Positions 11,932 through 23,383 of a stretch of DNA of 64,000 bases are shown here, piece after piece. The position numbers were made by a program, and so were the translations under genes. Under the pieces are notes generated by a model that was not told the DNA's origin, did no database searches, and was given only the letters and a program-made list of their open reading frames with translations. Within the stretch, counting starts at the first letter, position 1. Each line of letters opens with the position of its first letter. Source of the stretch: Trametes villosa. Taxonomy: Eukaryota > Basidiomycota > Agaricomycetes > Polyporales > Polyporaceae. The DNA lies in contig PUDQ02000056.1 of assembly GCA_002964805.2 (NCBI GenBank), positions 248,001 to 312,000 of the forward strand. Direction: 5' to 3'.

Positions 11932-12003
11932 GCCCGTTTAGCTCAGTGGTAGAGCGCGCCACTCGTAATGGTGAGGTCGGTTGTTCAATCCAGCCAATGG
12001 GCA
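11932..12003 (+). tRNA. tRNA-Thr(CGT)
   Basis: A 72-base cloverleaf: acceptor GCCCGTT/AATGGGC, anticodon loop CTCGTAA (anticodon CGT) and T-loop TTCAATC. It is followed after seven bases by tRNA-Gln. An identical inverted copy lies at 12506-12577. Confidence 0.96.
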
Positions 12004-12010
12004 CGCTTCT

Positions 12011-12090
12011 GGCGCTATAGTGTAGTGGTTATCACTTGGGATTCTGACGTCAGTGTTCCCAAAACCCAGGTTCGAGCCCTGGTAGCGCCT
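12011..12090 (+). tRNA. tRNA-Gln(CTG) with 8-base intron
   Basis: The acceptor is GGCGCTA/TAGCGCC with a U discriminator as usual for eukaryotic Gln. Anticodon stem TGGGA/TCCCA encloses anticodon CTG, with an 8-base insert (CGTCAGTG, 12048-12055) after position 37, the canonical place for tRNA introns. An inverted copy, including the intron, lies at 12419-12498. Confidence 0.95.
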
Positions 12091-12418
12091 TCATTTTGCT
12101 ACTTCGCGCTTCCTGATGCGCAGCGACATGGTGTGTTCTAGCGATGAGCGATCTGGTGTTGTGATTGACCAGGGTCGCGTGTTCAATCAGTCGTTCTGGG
12201 CGGGAGACTGATTGAGGAGCTCAACACCTCAGCATCATAGGCGTACTAGGACAATGTACTATTACTCACTTGTTGAGCGCCGCAGCGCCAGCAACTCGCC
12301 GATCGTGCGAGCTCTGAAGGAGATCCCATATGGTGAGACCGTTACAACCTTCGTAATATGTTTCCATAGTACCTTGTTCCCGCAAGGCAGATAAAAAGCA
12401 CACGAGATGTACTGGGCA
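12091..12418. other. Spacer of the tRNA inverted repeat
   Basis: This 328-base spacer lies between the two tRNA-Thr/tRNA-Gln arms. Positions 12173-12188 (GGTCGCGTGTTCAATC) match the T-arm region of tRNA-Phe exactly for 16 bases. No gene seen. Confidence 0.6.
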
Positions 12419-12498
12419 AGGCGCTACCAGGGCTCGAACCTGGGTTTTGGGAACACTGACGTCAGAATCCCAAGTGATAACCACTACACTATAGCGCC
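12419..12498 (-). tRNA. tRNA-Gln(CTG) with 8-base intron, inverted copy
   Basis: Reverse complement of the tRNA-Gln at 12011-12090, with the same anticodon CTG and the same 8-base intron. The adjacent flank on its outer side is unrelated to that of the plus-strand copy. Confidence 0.95.
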
Positions 12499-12505
12499 AG
12501 AAGCC

Positions 12506-12577
12506 TGCCCATTGGCTGGATTGAACAACCGACCTCACCATTACGAGTGGCGCGCTCTACCACTGAGCTAAACGGGC
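12506..12577 (-). tRNA. tRNA-Thr(CGT), inverted copy
   Basis: Reverse complement of tRNA-Thr at 11932-12003. The seven-base spacer to tRNA-Gln is kept with one substitution, so the pair was duplicated as a unit. Confidence 0.96.
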
Positions 12578-12701
12578 GTTGGCGTGATGTCCCCGGCGTC
12601 ATACCCGAACAGGCGCCCGCTACCAGGATATGCGAGCTCGCGACTGAAGCGAATCCCGTTCAGTTACTTTACGCTCACCTCGATCCTCGACCTCCCGCAC
12701 G

Positions 12702-13359
12702 ATGGCATCCGGCTCTGCAGGCCCGCAACAAATCAACGTCACGGACCTCGACGTACCACAGCTCGCCGACGTACGGCGACAGCTTGAGGAGGTGAGTACC
12801 CTCCTGCCACTCACTCCGGAAAACACCAGTACTTACGACGATGCCCCGATCGCGCAGGAGCTCACACATTTGTCGAACTCGTACGCGCAGCTGCGGCAGG
12901 CGCAGGCGAAGTTCCGCGCGTGCATCGACAACGTTGGGCAGGTGAAGGCAGAGAACAAGGGTGCGTGCAGGCCGCGTGTGCGTCCGCGGGGAGATGCTAA
13001 CGGCTTGGTGCAGACAAGACAGTACTCGTCCCGCTCACAAACTCCCTGTACGTCCCCGGGAAGCTGAATGATACCGAGCATGTCATCGTGGACGTCGGCA
13101 CTGGGTACTATGTGAAGAAGGTGCGTGCGGTGCTGCTACTTTACTTCGGGTCGTCGAAGAGGCTGAGCAGGTCGTGGACGTGCAGACACGCGCGCAGGCG
13201 CTGAAGCACTACGAGTCGAAGGTCGAGTACATCCGGACAAACCTCGAGACGCTGCAGGAGACGATCCAGAAGAAGCAGGAGAACATGAACTACCTCATCA
13301 ACATCCTGCAGATGAAACTGCAGCAACAAGCTGGTGGGAAGGAGGCAAAAGCGGGATGA
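12702..13359 (+). CDS. GIM5: Prefoldin subunit 5 (Gim5)
   Basis: Four exons (12702-12791, 12858-12960, 13014-13120, 13171-13359) give 162 aa, the normal prefoldin alpha-subunit length. An N-terminal coiled coil follows [20 protein letters not shown]. The beta-hairpin core reads [15 protein letters not shown], then [15 protein letters not shown], a near-diagnostic match to PFDN5. A C-terminal coiled coil ends in LQMKLQQQ. Prefoldin hands nascent actin and tubulin to the CCT chaperonin. The third acceptor could be at 13171 (chosen) or at nearby in-phase AGs (13162, 13183), which shift only a few residues. It is divergent from Shp1/p47, with the four tRNA genes between them. Confidence 0.95.
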
Positions 13360-14022
13360 TCTGGCCTAGTTTGACGACGGTGAGTTACCCTGACGAAACG
13401 TACCGATCCGCTCACCTCAACACGCGGATGCAGCTCGTTCTCAGTCGTGTACGCTACGGTGTAACAATAGCCAAGAAGAGATAGATTCACATATTCAACG
13501 GGACATATCGAGACGCGCCAGACACAGGAGACAAGAGGAGGGAGGTGTCATAGAGGAGAGTTCGCATATAGGTGAAGGAAACCGCGGCCGAGTCAAGGAA
13601 CTGCAAAAGAGAAACGCCATAGACGATGTCCGCATAATCAGAACCGGTCATGCTGCGACGAGAGGGAGGAAGTCATCCGGCATACCATGAAGCTCGCAAT
13701 TTCGATCTGCTGGAAGCCGTGCGACGCGCGAACGCGAGGCACGGGGTCCGATGTGAAGCCAGCCAAGTTCGTGTCCGGATCCGCCGAATGCCCACGCCGT
13801 GGGCCACGAAGTCGACTCGCGAGGAGTGCGGGAATGCGATGCGTAGACGCACCGCGTCCGCTGTGAGGCGTGATCCGGGACGGATACCTCTAACGCTGCC
13901 AGGCAGTGTGTGAGCCGGGGACGGTGAGTCCATCTGTGGAGTGCGCAACAGAAGTCAGCCGCCAAGCGTCCTCGAAGGAGTAGAGCACCCGCCTGTTGTT
14001 ATCGGTGGTGCTCCCGCATGCA
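13360..14022. other. Intergenic between convergent genes
   Basis: A 663-base interval between the 3' ends of prefoldin 5 and the PIN-domain gene. Short antisense frames at 13648-13965 lack motifs and are not called. Confidence 0.4.
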
Positions 14023-15232
14023 TTACGGGTCGAGCTTCTCCCCGCGGGCGAGGACGCGCACGACGCGGCTCGGCTGCGCTACCATTTCCATCATCGCCAT
14101 CACGGCCGGGGGGCGTTCGACGAGCCCCGTCGCGGGCGGCGGCCGGGCCCCAGGCGCAGCACCGCGCGAATTGCGCCGTCCCCGCCCAGACTGCCCATGC
14201 GCCTGACCGCGCTTCGCCCGGTCGTCTTCTGCGGAGCGGCGGCCCTCGTTTGAGCGGCGGCCTTTCGCAGCTGCATCGGCCGGAGCATTGCCCGATTGGG
14301 CCGCAGGCGGTGCCGAAGACAGTTCCAGCACCTCGATACCCGCCTTGGAGGCCCAGCGGCCAACCAGCGCGGCGGAAAGGCGTGACTCGTATTTGTTCGG
14401 CTGGGGCGCAGGGAGCGGGACCGGGGACGCCGAGACGGGTGCAATGTTCGCAGCGTCCGCGTGGCCATCCGCGGGAGGGGAAACTACGGCGAGGACGACG
14501 CGGGGTTTGGCGGGCTTCCCGTCCTTCTGTGCCTCACCAGCGTGGTCGACCTCCCAGCGGGCGCAGCAGATGGTGCGGCGGATCCATTCCGGAGAGGTGT
14601 TCAGGGCGGTTCCGCTTTGGTCGTCGAACGGAATGTTGTCCCACGGCACGAACGCCTCGTCCTGCTGCACCCGGATGCGCGGGTTAGTGCCGACCTGTGC
14701 CTCGAGGATGCGCGATGCGGCGCGAGCGCGTTGGGCGAGGACCGTCGTGCCCTTCTTCAGGAGGTCGAGCGTGTTCAGGGCTGTGCGAGGTAAGTATGAT
14801 AACGAACCGCAGCGATACTGAGCTGAGCTCACCTTCCAGAGGGATGATAACAACCTCCTCCCGACCCTCCCTGCACCATTTCTTGAGGTGGTAGAGGCCG
14901 TGGATGAGCACGGTTGCGTCCACAACCACGACATCCGCGTCCTTCTGCCCTTTGCGCTCCTCGCTCCGCCTCTCCTCCCTCTCCACCCGCTGGCTCTCCG
15001 CCCTCGCCCTCGCCTCTCCCGGCTCTTCGCTGCGCTTTTTCACGACCTTGGGGCCCGGTCCGGAGACGGTGCGCTTCGCGTCCGTGCGCCAGGTCTCGGG
15101 GCTGCGCCGGCCGCGCCAGTTGCCGCCGGTGTGCACGGACTTCTCGAGTTGTTCGACTTGGTGGTTGAGGAACGCGGCGCCGAGTGCGCGCGACATGGCG
15201 AGTTTGTTCGGGGCGACGGTTGCGTCCGCCAT
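14023..15232 (-). CDS. PIN-domain protein, putative endoribonuclease
   Basis: Exons 14833-15232 and 14023-14780 are joined across a 52-base intron (GTGAGC...GCACAG) and give 385 aa. A charged N-terminal region (Arg/Glu-rich, residues 55-95) precedes a PIN fold: DVVVVDATVLIHGLYHL supplies the first metal-binding Asp, and VIIPLEALNTLDLLKKG the second acidic position typical of the 'VIPxxVxxELxxLK' motif. RIRVQQDEAFVPWD then follows. PIN domains are Mg-dependent RNA nucleases related to FEN-1. The C-terminal third is Ala/Pro/Arg-rich with an RGxGRRNSRG segment that could bind RNA. The full acidic tetrad cannot be confirmed by eye. GTCACGAC occurs twice near 15315-15345, about 85-115 bp upstream of the start. 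Confidence 0.8.
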
Positions 15233-16600
15233 CGTCGGGGGCCGTGGTCGTCGTGGTTCAGAGCAAGCTGTGGTGGCTGACCTGAGGAGAACAGCTTCGC
15301 CTTTTCGGGACGTGTCACGACATTGTCATGGGCTGGTCACGACCATGTCACATTCATTTGAACTCCCAAGTCCCGGCGGCTGAGGGCCGAGGCTAGCCTG
15401 CTTTCTAAGGGCAGCCACAGATTTATTAGCCAGTTCAGTCAGCACGATGATTGCGAGGGTTATGGAACATTGATGAGACCTATGCCGTGTCCAAGTCAGC
15501 GAAACAAGGACCGGTGTTCATCTGCCGTTGTATGCTTTCAACTGCCGTATGATCCGCCTATAGTTCGAGCGATCTATACCAGCTACAACCCTGTTACGTG
15601 CCTTACTACAAACACTTACCGATAGTATACTAGTGAGTGACAGCAAGATCAGCGTCGTATCAACTCCAGTTGGGGAAGGTGTAGTGTGTGCTATCCGTGG
15701 GAAGCTTAGTAGGTTAGCTCAGCAAGTTCTCGGTACATTTTATGCTTCGTTAGCACTTCATCGCGCGCTACGCCTCTTACTAGGCTTGCCCATGGAATCC
15801 GAGCCGTACCTCTTACCCCGATGCTCTCTTGTGGACTTGGACAGTGTACCGTGAGTTAAGGAGGAAGATCGAACGACGGCGCAAACTCAGCCGGCGCTGC
15901 TGAGCAAGATGCGTCATATCATGCTGATCTGTACGTATGTCTGAGGTACTCGGTGCAGTTTCCACTGTATGACGACGATAGATAACCGCACAAACCGCAG
16001 ATCTACGACCCCGCACTTGGGGACACTCCGACGATCAGAATCCTTGCCATGCGCTCGCCGTTCTTCTGGGCTTGCAGAAGTCTGGGGTACGGCGTGATCT
16101 CTCATGTTTTCTCCCGATCCTCGAGGAAGACTCGGACATGCAATCGATGGGTACGTACAGGTACGTACTCGAAGCTGAGCGATTGAGCGACGACGCTCGT
16201 GAAGCCGCTTACAGCCGCTTACTCTGACAAACCCTTCCATCCGGTGCAGGACTCCGCGCTCCGGGATCCGATTGTACGCGGAATAGTTTAGGCGGGCCCA
16301 TGGGGAGCGCGCCCTGGGATGTGACGGGGACTCATCCGGCGGGACGGTGCCACGAAGGCGTTGCTGACGACCGTCGGGGGGCGGGGAGGCGGGTTCTGGA
16401 AGCGCGCCCCCACGGGCGGCGGGCGACGAGCGCCGAGCGACGCAGGCCGAATCTGAACGGCGAGCGGGACAACCGTTCTTTCCCGCGCGGACGTGCGTCT
16501 CGTCCGTTCTGATTGGCCGACTCCACTCGCCCTTGCCGAAATTTTGCTGAGGCGGGCTGCAGAGGCGCGCCGGTGATGTCATCCTCCCCGGCGGGTCTCC
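15233..16600. other. Intergenic between divergent genes
   Basis: A 1.37-kb region between the divergent PIN-domain and hexose-transporter genes. A 73-codon frame at 15633-15854 has no recognisable motif. The right part (16280-16510) is very GC-rich. No supported gene. Confidence 0.45.
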
Positions 16601-16608
16601 TATAAGAG
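16381..16608 (+). promoter_or_regulatory. Putative promoter of the hexose transporter
   Basis: TATAAGAG at 16601-16608 lies 153 bases before the transporter ATG. Upstream, GCGGGG (16381-16386) and CCCCAC (16408-16413) fit the SYGGRG consensus of the glucose repressors Mig1/CreA. Sites this short occur by chance in GC-rich DNA, so the regulatory reading is inference. Confidence 0.35.
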
Positions 16609-16761
16609 GATGCTGACTCGCATCTGCGCCGTCCTTCTTTATCTCCTGCCCATCCTTTCGATCGCGGCCGGGGCTCTTTCGACGACCTGCACGACTCCTA
16701 CGACACCCACTCACCGTCCGCCAATTCCCCTCCCAGCGCTTAGCCCGCAAGCCGCGTACAC

Positions 16762-18897
16762 ATGGCTCTCTTCTACGTGTATGTCCCCCCCTCTCCCTCC
16801 GCGCGTGGCCATGCTGACTGGAGCGCAAACAGTGGCGGTCTGCCCATCGGGTGGATAGCCATCATGTTGGCCATTCTGGCCTCGATGGGAGGCTTCATCT
16901 TCGGTGTACGTGCTACCCGCTCTTTCCTTCGTCGCGCATCCTCAAGTCTGTACAGTATGACACCGGCCAAATCTCCGACATCCTTCTCATGCCGGACTTC
17001 AAACTGCGATTTGCCACCTGCACAACCCCGGGCGATGTTGATTCATGCAAATTCAGCACCGTCCGCGAAGGTCTCATCGTCGCCCTGCTCTCCATCGGCA
17101 CCCTTGTCGGCGCGATCTTCGGTGCACCGTGAGTACCCACCCAGCCGCTCTATCGTGTTTCCTCTCAACATTCTTTCACAGGACCGCCGACTTCCTCGGC
17201 CGTCGGTATGCCATGTCTGTGGAATGCGTCGTCTTCATGATCGGTGTCGTCATCCAAATGACCACCTTCCACACATGGCAGCAGTTCGCCTTCGGTCGTT
17301 TCGTCAGTGGTCTGGGTGTCGGCTCGCTCAGCGCCGCCGTCCCCATGTACCAGGCAGAGACTGCACCGCCCCAGATCCGTGGTACTCTGACTGCGACCTA
17401 CCAGTACGTGACCCTTACGACCCCATGGCGTCATGCAGCGCTAACCTGGACGCCCTGCACAGGCTCTTCATTACGTTCGGTATCCTTGTTGCCTGTACGT
17501 GACTCTGCCGCCGTGCCAGTCGGACATCCTGACTTAGAGGTTCCACAGATTGCATCTCCATTGGAGCACGCAGTATTGACGGCGCGGGCTCGTGGCGCAC
17601 TGTCGTCGGCATCGGTCTCGTGTGGCCCCTCATTCTTGGCGTCGGTATCCTGTTCATGCCCGAGAGTCCCAGGTACGCTCCATCCCCGCACGTCCGCGCG
17701 CAGCCCCTGACGTCAGGTGCATAGGTGGCTCACGGCGCACGGTCGCTACCCCGAAGCGCGCGCAGCTATTGCAGCTACGCGCGGCATCCCCGTGGCCGAG
17801 GCGGAGAACCACATCTTCGTGCAGCGCGAGCTCGACGAGATGAAGTCGGCCATTGATCACGAGAGCAAGGTCAAGGCCGGCTGGCTCGACTGCTTCAAGC
17901 CGCAGCGCATGTCGCTCTACCGCACTCTCCTCGGCATGACCCTGCAGATGTTCCAGCAGCTCACCGGCGCCAACTACTTCTTCTACGTCAGTCTCCCTCG
18001 CTGCGCGTCAGCCCTGGATTTCTGGCTGACCTTGTGTTTTCGCAGTATGGTGCCTCCATCTTCACATCCGTCGGCATCGAGGACTCGTTCGTGACGCAGA
18101 TCATCCTCGGCGCGGTCAACTTCTTCTGCACGTTCGGCGGCATGTACGTCATGGAGAAGGTGCGTTTCCCGCTAGCCGAAGCCACCGTCACATGCTGACA
18201 GCCACCGCAGTTCGGCCGTCGGCGCCCCCTCATCGTCGGAGGCATCTGGCAGGCTATGTGGCTCTTTGTCTTCGCCGCCGCCGGAACTGCGAAGAACCCG
18301 TCCGAAGACAAGGGTATCGGCAAGCGTATGTCGATTTGCACCTCCTGTATGCGCGTGCCGCTTACCGTCCCGCAGTAATGATTGTCAGCGCTTGCCTGTT
18401 CATCCTCGGATACGCCATGACCTGGGCACCGTGAGTACCTTTGCCTCTCGTGGAGCCCACTCTGCTCACATGTCTTCCGCAGGGGTGTCTGGATCCTCAT
18501 CGGCGAGACCTTCCCGACGCGCACGCGCGCGCGCCAGGCCGCGCTCTCCACCGCGAGCAACTGGCTGTGGAACTTCCTCCTCGCGTTCTTCACGCCCTTC
18601 ATCGTCTCCGCGATCGACTTCCGGTACGGCTTCATCTTCGCCGCGTGCAACCTCACCGGCGCCGCGATCGTCTACTTCTTCCTCTACGAGAGCTCGGACC
18701 TCTCGCTCGAGAGCGTGGACATGATGTACTGCGACCCGACGTGCAAGCCGTGGACGTCGCGCTCGTGGGCGCCCGCCGGCTTCCGCTCGCGCCAGGACCT
18801 CGTCGAGCAGGGCCGCGCGGCGGAGATGCACAAGCCGCTCGAGGCCGGCGCGGGCGAGGAGACGCGCTACGAGAAGGCGGGCGGCCCGCCCGCGTAG
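16762..18897 (+). CDS. MFS sugar (hexose) transporter
   Basis: Eleven exons (16762-16778, 16833-16905, 16956-17128, 17182-17403, 17463-17494, 17549-17672, 17725-17986, 18046-18159, 18211-18325, 18376-18430, 18483-18897) give 533 aa, the usual length for fungal hexose carriers. Signatures appear in order: GGFIFGYDTGQIS in TM1, ADFLGRR in loop 2-3, FGRFVSGLGVGS in TM4, MPESPRWL before the central loop, QQLTGANYFFYYG in TM7, FGRRRP in loop 8-9 and GETFPTRTRARQAAL near TM10. It should import glucose or related hexoses by proton symport at the plasma membrane. The first exon is only 17 bases. The C-terminal tail is short and acidic, without the long extension of Snf3/Rgt2 sensors, so transport is more likely than sensing. 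Confidence 0.95.
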
Positions 18898-19528
18898 GCT
18901 CCCCCCTTCCCTGTTCCCCCTCCCCTGCCTTGCGTCTGTGCTTCCGCCGCCTTCCTACCCTGGCTCGAAAAGGACGTTCGACGCCCGATCTTCACCCCAT
19001 CTATACGAATATCTTGCATGTGTTCGGCGATTATACCGCTCGGTTTGTACGATATCTAGAGGGCGTACGCTTACCCTACATCTACTGTAATATCTAATGC
19101 GACATAGCATCATCATCATCATCACCCGCTTCGGCTGTTGGCGTATATTCTGCATCCGTTACGCACACGGCGTGTTCTTAGTCGGGTGAGACGTCCATAT
19201 GGACCTACAAGGAGCTTCCAAGCGACACGTTGATAGATGCAGGTCAGAAGAACTTCCGAACCCGGTAAATGGTAGATGACCGGAGGTCATATGCATCATG
19301 TAGACGGAGCTGCAGTAGGAGAATGTATACTCCGCGGCGGTTTGCCGTGAACGACGAAGGGAATGCTACAGCTGTAGATGAGCATGTTACTGCGAGAAGC
19401 AGAGCCATATGATACTGCGTTACACAAGTCAGAACGAGGCAATAAGATACAACATTAGAGCGAGGAGAGAAGAGAAGCATCGAACTGCCAAAGCAGCATA
19501 AACGACTGACGCACGAGGAGCCTATCGG
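18898..19528. other. Intergenic between convergent genes
   Basis: 3' flanks of the transporter and of NSE3. It contains a short CAT microsatellite near 19108-19123 and nothing else recognised. Confidence 0.5.
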
Positions 19529-20921
19529 TCACCGCACGTCGGCCAGCGGCGCGCCCGCCGCGGCACGCTCGATGCCGCGGAACAGCAGCTGCACGCGCTT
19601 CTGCACACCCTCCTCCTGCGGCGCGCCCACCGCGTCCTCGCCCCCGTCCTCGTCCTCCCCAGGCCGCACCGCCATGAACTCCGCGACGAACTGCGCGACA
19701 CCGCGCTCGCCGACCTCCGCCAGCGCGCGGGGGCCCCACCGCCACTCGTACGCTGCGAGCGTGCCGTCGTCGTTGTTCGCTGCGTTCGCGCCGCCGCGCC
19801 CGCGCTTGGTCCCCGCGCGTGGTGCGCCGCCGACGCGCGTCTTCTCGAGGTAGCCCTGGCGCGTGAGTGTCGCGAGGTGGTGGTCGATCGAGACGTTGTG
19901 GTTTGTTGTTTGGCTGCTGAGCGGGATGGGTGCGTTTGCGGGGAGCTGCAGGCGTTTGAAGATCGCGCGGAGGTCGTCTACGCATGTGTTAGCGCACGAT
20001 CATGGATTCCAAGCGCAATTCGAGTCCTGGATGGAGCGCACTCACTGTCGCTGATAACGCGTCCCTCGACGAGAATGAGGGCGAGGATAACATAGAGGAT
20101 ACCGACGGACGGGAGCTGGTCTGCGTGCTGCCACGCAAAGATGCTCCCAATGGAGCGCGTCCCGATCTTGTTGTCGTCCTCCGCGAACTCCTCGTTCGCG
20201 TCCGGGTGCTCGGACTGCTCGAGCTCGCGGATCTCCGCGTCGGGCGAGCACGCCTTCTCGATGAGCGCCGCGTCCAGCAGCGAGCGCAGGATGTAGTTTT
20301 TCGTCCCAGTCGACGCCGCTGTGCGCGCACAGGTCAGCACCGAAGGGCGGAGGGTTAGGGATGAGGAGACGCACCTTTCTTCTTGACGCCGGCCGCCTTG
20401 AGCATCTCCGCGTCCTTCTCGCTCATGTCCTTGTCTGCCGATGTAGAATGCAGCTCGACGAGCTCCATGCCAAAGGTGTCTCGGAGGATCCCGTTCGCGG
20501 TGGCGAAGACCGCATTGAACGAGCGCGAGTTGCTGCCCAGGACTGAGGAAACCTGAGCTCGCGGACATGGCACAAGGTTGGGAGCGCGCACCTTTCTTTG
20601 AGATCTCGTCCCTCTTCAGCGCTGTGCGCCGCTGCTCGTGGAACAACGCGAGCCGGACGAGATCCTGCGCCTTCCGGTCGTGCTCCTAACTCTGTGGGCT
20701 CGCACCAGCATCGCGCAACATAATGCAAGGACACTCACCGCCTGCACCTTCTCCGCGGCGATTTCCTCTTGCTCGCCTCCCTCGTTCCCATTGGTCATCT
20801 CCTCATCTTCGTCTTCCTCATTTGCGCGCGAGCGCCGTGAGCGGCCACCCTGTGTCCCCCGCGGTGCTTGCGATTGGGATGCTTGAGACGGTCGTTGTGA
20901 GCGTGCTGGTTGCCTCGCCAT
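19529..20921 (-). CDS. NSE3: Nse3, MAGE-domain subunit of the SMC5/6 complex
   Basis: Five exons (20739-20921, 20592-20685, 20375-20542, 20046-20318, 19529-19977) give 388 aa with all junctions in frame. After an acidic, low-complexity N-terminus, the MAGE homology region begins: RALFHEQ-like and RRTALKRDEISKK, then SRSFNAVFATANGILRDTFGMEL, KNYILRSLLDAALIE, GILYVILALILVEGRVISD and LRAIFKRLQL with a winged-helix end, EWRWGPRALAEVGE. These match Nse3/MAGE-G1. With Nse1 (RING) and Nse4 (kleisin), Nse3 bridges the SMC5/6 heads, binds DNA and supports recombination repair. The C-terminal 60 residues are Glu/Gly-rich and lineage-specific. Confidence 0.93.
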
Positions 20922-21364
20922 CTTTCTACTTGTTAGAACGCAATTTGGTCTTTTTCAAGATAGACTTTGAGAGTCGGGCAAGAGTAGAGTGGCGGTTAGA
21001 GACAAGACGCGTATCGAGACGCGTCGCGACTCGCGCGTAATATTTGCTAAGCGCCTGTACGCGCTCACGCGCAATGAAATTGACGCTCGCCATATCCTCA
21101 CACTGAACTTGGCCTACCGTTTCGCGGCGATGTTGTGAACTGGACTTGACCAGAAAAGATTCGAGATATAGCCATTTATCTATAATGGTCATAAAACACT
21201 ATCGTACAACAGGGAGCGAGTCTCACAGTCCGAGTCTCTGAACACGAAGTAAAGCAAGCCCAAGGCATACGTGACGGAGTCTAACCTCCCCTCAGGGCTC
21301 TACCCCGCTATTTGGGTAGTCCTTCTGTATGCGCGGAAGCCCTACGATCCGGTATCAGACCTCG
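20922..21364. other. Intergenic, promoter side of NSE3
   Basis: A 443-base interval upstream of NSE3 and downstream of the first DUF6534 gene. No additional gene recognised. Confidence 0.4.
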
Positions 21365-23383
21365 CTATGATAGGGCAGAGCGCGGCAAATGGTACGCACC
21401 TTCCTCGAGGGCCCGCTCCTGAACAACGCAGTGCACGCCCTTCTCCTTCAGCGCATGCTCTATTCGCTCATTCACCCGCGTCTCATCCGAGTCGAACGAC
21501 CCGCTCGTACGACTATGTGACCTGCTCGTCCGCCCACGGGGGCCGCTGGTCCGGCCGTGGAGCTCAGCGGCGGTCGTCTCGAGCATGTCCCGCTCGTCGA
21601 GCACGACGACGGACGTGAGGAGTCCCGCACTCGGCGCGGAGTCCGAGCTCTTTCGCGACTCCCAGGTCGCCTGCGCGAAGATGACGTCGCGCGCGTTCAT
21701 CGAGCCGAGCAGCGAGTTCGCGTACACTACGTGAACCGTGTACGGTGTCAGTGACGGGCGGGAAACGGCTGCGGAAGGGACGCACGTCTGCCGAGGACGA
21801 GGTAGAATGCCAAGAAGGCGAACGAGTTGGGCAGCTTGATGTACTGCGGGCAAGCGTGAGGAATGCGCATATATAGCCAGGCCAGGGGTACGTACTGCGA
21901 CTATGCTGCAGACGACGCATATCCTGCAGGGCACGTCTGAGATATTGGGCGGGAGGACTTGATTCGGGTTCACTCACATCACGAGCAGCCCAGAGTTGAG
22001 AAAGTACACTAGCAGCGTCTGGGTGAAGTAGTCGGAACTGCGCGCGACGAAAGCGGTGAGGTAGAGCTCACATGCGCAACAAATCGAGACGCGACGTACC
22101 TGCGCATACCGACGCGCTTCCGCGCTAAGACGAAGACCAGCGAGCTGGTGATGATGAAGTCGGCGAGGAGTTCGCAAGCGAATCCGGTATAGAATATCCA
22201 CTGTACTGCATGTCAGCGTTGGGGCGAACAGCGCTCTGATGCGCACCCTTACCTGTAGATCGAGCCTTGACTCCCAGTTGATCATCCTTACACTGCGTGT
22301 GCACATAGTTAGGGCAGAATCACGAAATCCGCGTGCAGACGTACCCTTGAGTCCCGTATACTGCATAACTATGAGCGAACAATACGCACGATAGAGGTAA
22401 CGGAGACGTACCACAAGACAGCGCTATATACCATCAAACCAGTGAGAACGTCAGCAGCATATTCTCGAATGGATAGCAAATGTGCCGCACAAGCTACCAA
22501 TAGCGACAAGACAACCTAGTATGCCGTTAAGTTCCCGGTACGCAGGAGCTGAGCGAGCCTGACGTACTATGACAAGCGGTAGCACTATAGGCTTGCCGCC
22601 GACTACGGGTATCACGCAAGAAGGTCAGCATCAATATTCGGGCGGGGTGTATCGTAACGATCGAACGCACGTTTGTGTATACGGGATGCATATACACTGC
22701 AAAAGATGTTAGCCGACGCCGACACCCGGTGAGAAACTAAGCTCACCACCGCACGAGCACGTTGCTGATAGACTACACCCGTAGTCAGCCCCGAACGTCT
22801 GGTATCCTGCGCGAAGCACTTACAGTGAGGTACACCAGGATCTTGTCGTCGACGCAAAGTCAGTACGAGATCGGCTGATATGTGCATAGAAATCTTACCC
22901 CGAATGCCCTAGGACGTCACCGCGTAGGTAAAACAACTCGCACACATCCGTGGGAGGGTCACTCACCGAGGCGGAGCCGTAATCCCTGTTAGGTCTATAC
23001 GGTAGTTGATTAGATACAGCCATAGGCCTTCGGTGAGGACTACGGTCTGGGCGTTCTCGAGAATACTGCATTGATGCCTGTCAGCGTCGAAGGATGGTTG
23101 ATGGAAGGAGCGTCAGTGCGCACAAGAGCGACCACACCTAAGCCCGAATGAGCGACAATGAATAAGGGGAAGGTGATAGTCGCGACGTACTATAGCCTTT
23201 TGGGATCTCGACCTCGTGCGACTGTTGTTGTGGAAGAACAGTCCAATCTGGGACAGCGAGATGCCGTAGAGCCTGCGTGGTCCAGTGAGCAGCGATGGCG
23301 GGGGGCGGAATGGTAAACACGCACCAAAGAGAGAAGCTATATCCTATGAAGAGACTACCGAGCGTCGCATCGAGGAAGGTCAT
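21365..23383 (-). CDS. DUF6534-family integral membrane protein (copy 1)
   Basis: A gene of about a dozen small exons. The N-terminus reads MTFLDATLGSLFIG (from 23383), then LYGISLSQIGLFF. A 14-base micro-exon (23124-23137, VWSLF) joins into ILENAQTVVLTEGLWLYLI. Later come SISNVLVRCVYASRIHK, then WIFYTGFACELLADFIITSS, SSDYFTQTLLVYFLNSGLLV, YIKLPNSFAFLAFYLVLGR and the hallmark LYANSLLGSMNAR, followed by a charged cytosolic tail to the stop at 21365. This order matches DUF6534 proteins: about seven TM helices and a terminal 'LYxNSLLxxLNxR' motif. They are widespread in agaricomycetes and functionally unknown. Some middle exons (22250-22600) remain uncertain. The second copy lies 1 kb upstream in the same orientation. 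Confidence 0.82.

Noticed and set aside
16610..16858. Signal-peptide-like frame upstream of the hexose transporter
   Set aside because: It starts two bases after the TATA box, before any likely transcription start, and overlaps the transporter's first exons in another frame.
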